Shown one piece after another: positions 29,601-41,600 of a stretch of DNA of 64,000 bases (positions are counted from its first letter, which is position 1; each line of letters opens with the position of its first letter). Source of the stretch: Gavia stellata (taxonomy: Eukaryota; Chordata; Aves; Gaviiformes; Gaviidae); assembly GCF_030936135.1 (NCBI RefSeq), contig NC_082618.1:5739034-5803033 (forward strand). Direction: 5' to 3'. A program made the translations under genes and the position numbers. The notes beneath the pieces were generated by a model. That model ran no database searches. It worked only from the letters and a program-made list of their open reading frames with translations, and was not told the DNA's origin.

Positions 29601-32600
29601 TTTGAAAACAAAGATGCTGGAGACAGGGATCAGAGTGGCAAGCTCTACCACTTAGGGGTACCTGCTCCTCACCCCACAGCCTGGCACCTATCCTAGGCTT
29701 CAGCTTGCAGTGCTGTGGGCTGCCTGCAGCAGCCACGACTTGTGCCCTGTTATGGGGTGAGCAGCCAGGGATAGGAGCTTTTTCTGCCATCCCTGTTGCA
29801 AACCATCAAAGCTCCAGTCAATCCTATTTGGCTTGCCTTGTGGGCACAGGATGGATCTTTTACAAAGGCCTGGGAGCACAGACTCGCACAGAAGCATCTT
29901 CACTGATGGACTGTGTTTATCTCCTTTTTGTTTGAAGGAACAAAAGAAAGAACCTGGGGAAAAGCCTGCAATTTACACAGGAGGTGCTGTAAGGTGGCTG
30001 TTGCACAGTGACAGCCAGCCAGCCCTGGATGTACAAGAAATGCACAAGCTGCTTTCTTGACAGATAAAATCCCACCCCCCTACAAATCCCTGTTCCAAGC
30101 CCATTATCTCTTTGGTTTAAAGAAAAAGAAATTCAAATTTCAGTTTCTCCATTGAAGAAAATCAGCATCCCCCGTTTAGCTGCTTGGTAAGGCCTCCTGC
30201 ATGTCTGCACATAACCTCATCCCCACTTCTCACACGGTGCAGAAACAGCGCGGATCTGAGTGCTCAGGAAAGCAAAAGCTCTTTGCAGCTAGGAGAAGAA
30301 AAGCCAGGCACCAAGGGTGCAGGGACCACACTCCTGATCAGCCCTCTGCCCAGCAGCCGCATGCTGTTCGGCACGCTCCGCTCCATCTGTCTGACGCCTG
30401 CTGCAGCCACGCGGCTCTATTTAAGTGGCTGGTAGTGCTGCGATTAGGGCACATCAGCTGGGAGCAGACGTATTTTTAGCTCACAGCTAAATTCGCATCA
30501 CTGGGCTGGAATCGGTTAGATCGAAGCATGAATGGCGCGATGCGTCCCTAAGCCTCAACGGCAACTTGCCACCAAGTGGGTGGGCTCACGCTAGGCATGA
30601 ATTACTTATCTGAGCGTATGCGAGAGGAGGGATAACAATTCACATAGTGGCTGCACACCTCTGCGGAGCCAGCGGCGTTTAGAAGCTTTTCGTCTGTGCT
30701 GAAGGGCTGCAAAAACCCAGCACCTCCTAAGTTTTAGTTAGGAGCCATTGAAATCTGCAGCCTTTGTTCTACGTAGCTCTGCCATGGCAGCCGTTGCGTA
30801 CCTTATTTTATATGGTGATATGAGAGCTGCATGCAGTGGTATTTTGTTGGTGAACAATAGAACTGCTGACAGCTCAGGTCGAGAGCTTTATTCTGCTTAG
30901 GCATCTCCTACAAGAGAGTCTTTTGAACGTGAACCAGTCTTTCCTTCACAAGGATCAAGTTCCTAAAGATTTTATACCCAACACAGAGTTGCTATTCTTG
31001 AAAGAAAAGGAAGTGCCTTAAAACAAGGCTATTTTCACTGGATTTAAATGATCAAGATTGTGAATCTTGAAAGACTGTTGCCCTAGTGCAGCACGTGGCC
31101 AGACATGCACCCTCGCTCTAGTATAAACTAGTAGCAAGATGGATTCAACTGTCATCAGAGCTCACTCAGCTTATTTCGCCTCTACCCTGGTGTGCACCAC
31201 CAGCCACTTGCCATACTGCGAGAAGTCTCCATCCCTGAGGTTGCTGGAAGCCCAGCCCCTCCACGGGGTTTGGGGCCCTGCTGATCCTCGTACAGACAGG
31301 CTTGATGCTCTTAGGATGGTCTGTACTAGAGGATGTTACTGCTTAGATGAAATCAAGGTGAGCAGCAGACTGAGTCAGGGTTGTGTCGGTAGTTAAAATA
31401 CAAGGGACTACGACAAGCACACAAGATTTCCCTAGTTTTCCCTCTGCAAGCTATTGGCCTGCTCCTTGCCGAAGCCCAGGTGGTCAAGGAAGGAAACGGC
31501 CGGTATAGCCGCAAGAGGAGGAGGTGTCGGCAGCGGAAATACAAAAACAGAAGCTTCAGTGGATGGAAGTGTTTGAAATCTGTTTATGAAACATGACCCA
31601 CTTTCTCCCGTACATAAGCCAAAGAGGCTGGCAGATCCTGCACACCCCCGAGCATTCCAAGTGATAGATTGTGCTCAGGAGAGACACTGCGTCCAGGGCT
31701 CTTGCTAAAGCACCAAGAAAAGCCTCTTCTCACCTGAGCCCTGGCAATGGCTGTGGATACCACTGCAGAGAAACCACCCGGCATTCCCATGCTCTCCCTG
31801 CAAGCTAGTAACATGTTCTCCACTGGTATCGCCCATTCGGGCAGGCCTGGGGAAGCAGTCTGGGCCAGGATGGCAAACCCTTCCTGAACGGGGAGCATTG
31901 CCTGTCACTCCGCATTTTCTTGCGGAGAGAGAAGGGAGCACAGGCCAGTCTGCAGGATTGCCAGTGCTCATCTTTCCAGCCACGCACATCCCCTCTCTCC
32001 CTCCCAACTATATCCTCCGCTAGCCAGCACCACAACACCCCAGCGCCAAACATGAGAAGCTACCAACGTTTTTGATTTGCGATACAAAGAGCCCTGGACG
32101 GCGCGGTAAGGGCAGAGCCGGGGCAGAAGGCATTACTGGCAGCAGCACTGCAGTGCAGGGGGAGAGGCTATGCCAAGCTCAGTCGGGAGCAGAGGGAGGG
32201 CTGGGGGAGGCGCAGAGGTTGTTCTCATTTGAAACCCCCACAGTGAAATCAAGTCATAAGGTCCAACAGCTGCTATTTTTCCCCTCTTGCGTGCTCTATC
32301 TTTTATATTCCAAAATAGTAATAATTATGAGTACAAAGAGACCCATGGTTTCTGTCTGCAATTGAAGCAAGAGGGTGTTCATTGTGTAATAGCAGACATG
32401 AGCGAATAAAAAGGTTACGGGGTTTGTAATCAATAGGGACACTTTTTTCTTCTGTGAAACATAGCAGCTTTTGGTAGAATCACTTGGCTCCTGTCCAGAA
32501 CCTCTTGAACAGGAGCAAAAGCTGCTACACTGGCCCCATTCCACTTTTTTTATACTCCCTCATCCTTCAGCAGTAGTAAGGTCATACGTACAAGTAGGAT

Positions 32601-35600
32601 GCTTGCAGAAGCAACTAGACAGCTAAACGGGACAGAGTATGATCAAAATGCATCGATACAGCAGCTAACAACAGCAGACCAAAACTCTTCTCACATGGCC
32701 TGTCCTCCACAGATGTCAAAACATTTTATAGTGATATGTAGGGTTACTCTCTCACAACAGAAAGAAGAGAGCAGATGCTGAAAGGTGAAGTGGCTGACCC
32801 AGGATTATGCAGTAGGTTAAAGTCAGGACTGGAATACCTTGCCTGAAACACACAGTAGCAGGACAGGATTGCTGAACAGCCCCAACACCGTGTTCAGCTC
32901 TATTTAAAAGAGCAGCTTTGCAGAGAAGCAAAGTATAGAAGAGAAAATAAGAATACAAGGTCCAGAATGAAAGGAAGAAACAGATAGGTAACATCTAAGC
33001 TCTGGGATTTTAGGTGTGCTTTTATGGGGACCCAGCTAAAGTTTTTGACTGAAACAAGCCCTAGGATCCAAGGCTGTTCTGTTCATAAGTGCAATACCAA
33101 TCTATCTGTCAGCCATAGGCAATGCTATTAATAAGGTGATGTCTAGTGACCATACATCAAAAGTGCTCTCAGCATGGTAGAATTAAGCTACTCACCGGCA
33201 TTCAGGTGACAGTCTTTAATCTGGAACTGAAGCTCGTTTTCGTTTGGAATATCCTTCCACGTTGCAAGGAAGACCTGGCGCTCTAGAAACGAGAAAGATG
33301 ATCAGCACCCCTGGATCCTCACAGGACCGTAGCATTAATTAATTCACCGCAGAATGTTACAAAGTAGACACACAAAAAAGATCTTTTGGTCACATTTTAC
33401 CCTGCTGTGGACAGATCCAGGATTTGCTCTTTTAACAACCTCAGTCTCCCTGTAAAAGCAGCAAAGCTTTGATGGATTTTGGAACCCACAAACCAGAGAC
33501 AGTCCTTACCCTAGGAACTGTTTACAAACCAAGAACAGGCAGGATTTGACAAGAAGGAAGGACATCCACATATTTAGGATTACGTTAGTGAAAGCTGCTT
33601 TTCAGGCAACTTCCCAGCCAATTCAAACAACAATTTAATAAAGGTGACCACGAATACAAGAATTACAGTGAAAGTGGTATGGGAGCAAATCCTAGACCCA
33701 TTTGAGTGAATCAAATCCCCCCCAAAAAAACCCACCCCCCAAAAAAAACACCCAAAAATCAGCCTCAAAGAAACAGATCCACCCCTTGTCTGCTAGAGAG
33801 AATCAGAGCAGAGGACTTGGGTTCTGGTAACTACTGGAGTTGCAGGACAATGGGGACAGGCTACCAAACCAGATCAATTCAGGCTGCTGAGATGTGCTGG
33901 CATGAAGGTCATGGCCAAGCACATGCAAGTCTCACCCATGGGACTACTGGACCCAGCTAGGCGCTGTGAGCAGAGGCTGGCTGAAGGAGGCTGACCACAG
34001 ACCCAGAAGCACTCACCCATTTTGCCATCCTCTACGAAAAGCACGTTGAGAGGAATTAGGCAGCTGAAGTAAAAGACATCGATGTTGTTTTTCACAGCCA
34101 CCTGTTACAGAAGAAACAGGGGGGTTAAAGCTTTTTATCAGCTGGAAGTACAAAGGGATCCCAAGACTTTGCGCAGTCTCACCGCCTGCCCTGGAGTGCT
34201 CTCTCTGAGCAGAGGCCAGATCTGAATGGGATACTACCTGGAGAGATGTTGCTGAGCTTCTAGGTAGTTTCAGACAAGAATCAGTCCCACCCCTCTGTGC
34301 TCACTCCATTTTCACTAAAAGCTGCTCAATCTTCTCCTATGAGCATTTCACCACACTGCTTCAGAGCCAGTTGCACTGATGGGGTCACAGCCAGCATCCT
34401 TGCTCTCTTCCGCTCTCATTCAGCCTCTCCCCCCTCCTCACTTCTTCCACCTCCAAGGTACGTTCATATCTCTTGGCTGCACACAGCTGCTGTCACGTCT
34501 GTCATATTGCACATGAGCTTCTCCATCACCACCCCTTTGCCATCTCACTCTTGTAATTCCCCAGCTCCGAACCCCTGTGTATTCTTTATTTTCACCCCCA
34601 GCTCTCAGTCACGTCTGAACATGCAGGCTCTTGAATTAGTCATATCTCAGCCCAGACACTTTCTAGAAAGCCAGAAGCTGGTCCAGTGCCTGCACCTTCC
34701 CTGCAGCATCTCCCAAGTCTCCTGCCTTTACCTTAGTGAAAGCTATATAGCGAACACATGCTAGGTGTTGATTCCTGGAAGAAGAAAGCCCTGCTACAGA
34801 GCAATCAGGGCAGGTAAAAAAGATCACTTGACAAAAGACTTAATTCTCAGTGCCATTAAACTCCACCAGCCAGGGAGATGCACTGGATTGCCTTTTATCA
34901 TACATGCTTGCCACGTTACTGGCTAATCTCTGCTAACACAGAGAGCAACCTCATTTTTCAGTTTTCCCCAGGCTGAGAGCTGACGGTACAGCAGGAACAA
35001 ACTGGAGGTCTGAGAAAGTGCACTGTCATAATATAGCACAGAAAAAGGTAGCTCTGGGCTTTATTTCTATGCCTCTCACACTCTCCTCACATCACTCCGC
35101 ATAGTGATAGCCTGTCATGGGAGTACAGTTCAGCAGACACCTGACATTGCTTGCAATGAAGGAAACTTAGCCTGTAAAAGACACCTAGAATTGAGGTCAT
35201 GTGGAAAGCCCTGAATTTCAGGAGCCGTTTGAGCTCCTACTTCCTTTGAAAAATCCCAGAAGGAGTTCTCCAATTTGTCACCCAGCCGAAACACAAACCA
35301 GACCATGCTAAACGCTGAGCCAAAGAAATACATACTTTTGCTGCTACAAAGATTTATGCCAAGACAAACTCCATTCACGTTAATAATTACATATGTTAGT
35401 GTCCTGCTGAAAAAATCTATTGTCCCATAGTGGCAGGTTTAGAAAGACACCCCCATGTGTCAGTAAAAACAGCTGCGGATAGGCAAGGGAGGGGAATAAA
35501 CCAGAGAATTCAAACACAAGTCAGCTGATTAGACATGCATGCAAGCCAGAGGGCAAGTGGTAGGAGACCAAGTTCCAGAATGAACTCTTCCGGCAATTAG

Positions 35601-38600
35601 GAAGGTCCCAGAAGTGCAAAGAACAGCAGAAAGGTAGATGTCACAGTCTGTGGTGTTCTACTTTCAGCCATCACTAAAGGTAGCAGCTTATAGTTATTTC
35701 CCACAGTGCAAACCAGCTTAAGAAGGGATTAGTCTAAAGTCCACTAAAACCACGTAAATGATGGTGCAACCTAGAAAAAAAAAAAGGAAATGGTGCTCTG
35801 TAATAGGGAGCTGTCACATGCTTCGATTGCTGGCGGCACACTCAGGAATTGGAGTGTCTAGTGTTTGAGCTAGAGGCAACAAAGCCAGAGGGGCAAAAGC
35901 AGATTGGTGGATGGACTTAAGTGATTCACCTCTGCAAAATGTGATTGAACAGACTGGGTGAGTAGCCAAAAACACACCTCTGAATCTGGGAGAGGAGAGC
36001 TGGGAGAGGGACAGCAGTGTAGCCATTCCAGATGCTATGCTTGGATCTAAGTCATGGAGATGAGCCAGAAGAGGGAAAATTTAGGCTAAACGTCTGGGAA
36101 AACTCTATAGTGAGAATTACTAAGCAGCACAAAATTCTCCTGAGGAAGAGAGAAGCTCCAGTGCTTGGAGTATTTAAAATCAGCCTTGACAATGCTCTCA
36201 ATAAAAGGAACTGTAGCAAAACAACAAAGCGTAGCAGGGACTACGCTGCATGACCTAAGATCTTTTCCAACCCTGATTTAATGATTAATTGCCTTGCCTT
36301 AGAACAACAGAGATTACTTAGCTTTTGTAGCTAATTATTGTTGCCATACAACAGCAGTTTCTTACAAGAGGGGCTAGAAAGCAGCGCCTTCTCTCCAGTC
36401 ACGGTTTGGAGGCACACTCCAAATTAATATGCTAACCCTGTCCCCGCAGTTATAAGAATGCTATAAAAAGGTATCTGCTGACCTGCTTCTCAACTCTGCA
36501 GAAACATACTGAGTAAGCTGCTTTGGCTATACTCTGGAGAGCTACCCAATTAAGATGCTCTGAAGTGCAATTTCTTCCCAGCAAAGAAAAGCAAGCCACA
36601 CGCCAGCCTTCCTCACAAACTGCATCATTGGCTTCAGTAATGACAGCACGTGTCACCTTGCAAGTATCTGTAATGATGCAGAAACCAGCTGTTACAAATT
36701 TTGCAAACAAAAAAGGAAAAAAAGCTACAATCTCCTTAAACCTATAGTACCAGGACATGACTGGTAAGCTTTTCAAGACTAGCTTCCATCGTTCAACACC
36801 ACATACTTCCCCCAAACAGGCCAGGCATGCGCTATTAGCACTGTGGTCCCCACGATCTGTCCACGAAAAGGCACCTGAAATACCTGGATGGGGAAAATCC
36901 CACCAAGAAGAGGCTAAGAGGCTCTACCAGTTGATAACAGCTTTCCAAGGTCATGCTTCAACCTTTGCACTGTCACATCAGGAGCATCCAATGACATCTG
37001 ACAGGCTACAAAAGCAACCGCAGGCAGAAAGCAGATCTACAGCAGCGCCTGTGAGAAACTGAGTAGCTAATAACAGCAACTTGCCAAAAAAACATCCAGT
37101 GCTCCTCAGGTGGAAACATCGGCCTGAGACAGTCAGTGACATGTAAAGTGGTACCAGTAGCTGAGAAGTCTCTCCAGGTTTGACATGCTTGAAAGGCACC
37201 TCCACTTGCATTCAATAAATCCTCCAGTCCAGACTAGCTTTGCCTGTGGCTCTGCAGCTTTAACCTGCCGACCTGGACATGAACTATTAAATCTTTAACT
37301 AGACCTTTAGCTTCAGATATTTGAGAGTTGAAACAGAAGCGTTTTAAATAAAAATGCCTTTCCATCTATAATCTTTTTGAAAGGAGGAAAAAAATGGTAT
37401 TACTACCTTGTGAATTTAGTCAAGCAGATTACAAAGCTTCTGAGGGATAAAAGTCAAAAGGTGCCAGATTTTCATGCGATGCTTCACTGCTGAAAATGTG
37501 TGAGCCCACTAAAAATTGGCACAGGGTTCCCAATCACTTACATCTTGTTCATGATCTGACTAGAGAAAGCAGCACCTCTAGAAATAACCCCCAGAACATA
37601 TCTGTTCACCTTGCAGCATGAGCACCCTTCTGATGTCCTTTCTTGCAGGGCAACCCTCTGATAGCCAACATGTGGTATTTTGGGGAAGAGGTACCTCCTA
37701 AGAACAATGCTAAGTTATCTTCTTCAATAGTGTAGATTTCTGATGCTTTAAATCCCAGACTTGAGCATAAGAACTGACTTTCAAAGTCAAGCCTGAAAGC
37801 AACACAGATGCTTTCCATCAGCAGCAAGTACACAACATACCCACTTGGAATCCCATTAGCACCTACACTAAATTAAGGATTTACTTCAAGTGGGGTTTTG
37901 CTTTAGAGCCTGGTAACAGCCAAACTGTTAAGGCGAGAAGAACTCTCCTCTGCAGAGTCTTTTTTACCTCTGCCAGCACAAGGTCATGGTTTATTCTGTG
38001 ACAGTCTGCTGCTCTGGCTGTCAGAAGCCCCAGGGAGTGCTAGCTACTTCACTTCATTTTGTTTGACAGGTAGGGTTCTCAGGATCCTACGGGCGCTTGA
38101 CAGTCACTGCCAGCCGGACGCTCTACCTACAGGCACAACTCTCCCGCCCGGGCAGCGGAGTTGTGTGCAGACAGCGAGGCTGGGTGCTGCGCCCCTGGCT
38201 GCGGCTGTCAGCTCCGGGCACGCCGCTTACGTCAATGGTCAGGGAACAGCGAGTTACTGGGAGGGTTACGCTCTCATGCGTGCCTGGCTGTACTTGAAGT
38301 TCAAAATGTATATTTTATCAAATGTGCTGTACCATGTGGCAGACCTGCCCTTAATCAGCAAGCCAACAGCTTTCCACAGCTGAGCTAGGAACTGGCTGCA
38401 GACACCAAGCTGTGATCCGAGTCCTTAATTCAGGGAGGTCCCAAGAGGGTTCTCTTCTTTGCTGAAATAAGACCCTCTCCAGTAGAGGCTGTTAAAAAAA
38501 TAAGCTAGGCAACAAATCCAAGAAAGCACCTTCCACATCTAGCTACGCAAGGCTGTTCTGTGGTGGTTGGTCCCATAATTTTGACACAGCTCACACACAG

Positions 38601-41600
38601 GCAGATATTGTGCCATTTATCAAGCAGGCTCTGAAGGGAGAACATGCTGGCTGGACTTTCTGCTCATGCTGATTCTCAGCCTTGTTTTTATGGAGAGTTG
38701 AATGCATGAAATCTGTTTCCAAGTACCGAGAGCTCTGCATTTGTGACCTGAGATACATTAACACTTCTGATGAATGAGAGCTCCAGCGGTTCTGCATTGC
38801 AAGCAAGACACTGAAGAGCAAAGGAGCACAGATGATGAGTTACAGTAGAACTGAGTGTGGAAGGATAAGTATGATCGGTCTTGCTAATGCACTAGATCTT
38901 TTCTCAATGAAGAAGATGCACCTTCATCTGCCTTTATAGAAACGTTTTGCGAAACTCATTGGAAGAAAAAAAAATGTTCTGCATGTCACACTGCTTAGCA
39001 GCAGGGAGAGGTCTGTGTTTACAAGTGTCACTTTTCAGGAAGAAACGCAGCTGGCAGATCCTTCCCCTTCAATAGTCGCCAGATCATTTTGCAGGCATTT
39101 TGGAAAACTGAAGCTATGCTTCTTTCAGTTGCATGCTCACTAGCTGCAACAAACAGCCCCGGCAGTTGACAGCAGGTAACGCTGGGGAATGCAACACACC
39201 GATTGTCAATTTTGAATGTGGATCCCAAGAGAATGGCAATGCTCTGGGCTCAGGCAGACTCACTACTGCTCGAGGAGCCCCTGCAGCTTGTTTTTGATTG
39301 TTTTGTCTCCTGCAAGCGGTTACCATCTCAACGGAAGACTATCGTATTCGTGCCATGACAGGCCAGGACTGAGCTCCACAACTCTCGCAGCAGGCTGGCT
39401 CCACTTCACCCATTTCCAGGGTTGGGGGAGCAATTCTCATGTACCCAAATGAAAAAATTGAGTATTCCGATTTCACAGCATTTCACAGCTCTTAAAAGGC
39501 CGTTTATTAGGAACAGTGGTTCTCTTTAGCATAGAAAGGCTCTCATCCCAGGCTTTTTCTTATTCCAAATTTGACTTGAAGCCGAAGAAGTAGCTGGAAA
39601 GAAGATTCCTCACCAATGCAAATCCTTATTTCAGAACATATTTTCCTCTTTGAGAGCTCAAGGTCTCACGCATGGTGGCAAAGATACCCCATCCACTCAA
39701 GCTCTTCTAGCAGGTATGACCCTAACAGCCTACATGTCATCCGAGGGGTTTCACTGCTTTGACTGTGAAAAGGCAACTAGAGGACCCAAGCAAGCCTGTG
39801 TAACTACTAGAGCCATCTCCCTGGCTGGCAAACGAGCCATGGCTACCAAATACTTGCGAAGCTCAATGAAGCCTCTCGCACACCTTTGGGCAAGAGCTTG
39901 TCATTGCTGATGAGTGTCGTGCTCTGCAGAGGCAGCTCTGGGCAGGGGGACCACAGCACCCACAAGTGCCAGGTAGCCTCCAAAAGGCTGACAAGGCACT
40001 GCAAGAGTGTCCCCCAGCAGAAGTCAGCAGCACACAAGTAACTAAGTCAGATCTTTCTTTAGCAACAGGCACACTCCAAAGGCACTCTGACGGCAGCTTT
40101 TTAATCTGCAAGAAGTAAAAAAGATGAACCAGAGAGCAGAGATGGAGCCTGCTCAGCTCTACAGTGCTGTGCCCAGTCTAACTCCGGCTTGCTTGACTGG
40201 GTGTTGAATCTGAGCCAACAGGTCAGATTATCAGTCAAATTATCATTACTACTTTGGGGTGGGAGGCAGAAGCCTGCTATTCATTATCACAAGATGCAAT
40301 GTGACTGGCAAACAGACTCTTCAGTTGGGAACCATAGTTATATTTTACCCAAGTAAGCCTCTGAAAGTATTTCAATCTTCTTGTAAAAATGGCTTTTTTG
40401 TTAACTTGTCAAATATTTTAGTTTCTTTCCATGATTACAAATGTTAAGATTAAACCAGCTGTATTGGGTGAAAGATTAAAAACAGTAATAAAAATAACCT
40501 GAACAAGACTTGAATTCATTACTTCTGAAATAGTTGCCTAAGGAACATACAACTAGTCTTTGAAGTTTCTAATTAACATGACAAAAAGTTGAAAGCTATC
40601 AGTTTGGTTACTTCAGGACTTATTTTTCTTGTTACTAAACCAAAAAACCCCCACCAGAATAGGAGACGAACACAAGGTCCTCAGGTTCAAACCAGCCCTG
40701 CAATTACTTCAGTGTTCCCCAGCTCAGAAAAATGACATTAAGCAAATTCAACTTGATGAGTGTTTTGGTTCTTCAATGAATACAGAAACATTTGTATTCT
40801 CTACTCCTATGTTATGCTATAAATTGTTCCCTAAGTAGGTCACCAAAACGATTTCTGAATGTTTCAAGACAGATAATTTCTACATGAACTCACAAAATAA
40901 AACCAGAGCCTTGGCTGTCAGGGCAATGACAGATCTCCATCAAACCCACTGCTGTCAAAAAAGTAAGGGGAGTGCTCTTTTTAACTTGGCATCTGCTGTC
41001 ATGATTCAACTCTTTGCAGAGAAATATACTATTACTCCATATGGCAGCTTCCCCAATTGTAAAAGGGCAGCCAACTTCTATGGCAATGAGAGCGCTAGCA
41101 AATTAGCAACCAAGTCTGGCACTAATGAATGCTCCACTGCCTCAATATAAGGTAGCTGGAGGTTTCCTTGCATGTTCTCTCTTTGCTTTGTTCTAGCAGA
41201 AGATGCTACAAGAAACAAACCGTGTTCCAGTTCCTTTAGAGATTTAATAACCCAAATACTTCACTTCCTTCCTGATCAAAGGGAGCAGCAACTTGAGAAT
41301 GCCTCGCTGAGAGAGTCCCTGGTGTTATGGAGGCAGATCAGGACTGTCACCTCCTAGAGACTTCCAGATTCCCTTCAGAGCAGGAGGTAGATTCTACCAC
41401 AGCTGACCCGAATGCAGTGCTGCAACCTCATCCTCGTGACCTGGACGCAGAGGGAATCCAGCTTTTCCACAAGCTGGAAGGGCCCTCTGTGGAAGACAAG
41501 CACATGCAATTCATTCACTGTCCGCATGCTCCCCTGTCGCATGACTGAGCTCAGAGCTGGAGTGTAGGACTGCTTGTTTTGAGCGCCAGAGAAGCTATTT

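Larger units (their letters stand above)
24869..33195 (-). other. AP2B1: AP2B1 intron (8.3 kb) with a promoter-like module
   Basis: No coding exon from AP2B1 is missing here, since flanking exons join in frame. It contains nested palindromes at 27134-27177, a promoter-like cluster at 27524-27611, a possible cryptic exon at 27764-27830, a GC-richer patch at about 30330-30800 and a MIR-like fragment at about 32750-32840. Confidence 0.7.

Noticed and set aside
30630-30650. Sequence gggataacaattcaca resembling the lac operator
   Set aside because: A chance partial match in a vertebrate intron. No vector sequence surrounds it and the flanks do not continue the operator or lacZ leader.
38063-38383. 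106-codon frame in an AP2B1 intron as a small gene
   Set aside because: The CpG-rich sequence leaves three overlapping frames open, and no similarity or splice context supports a protein.
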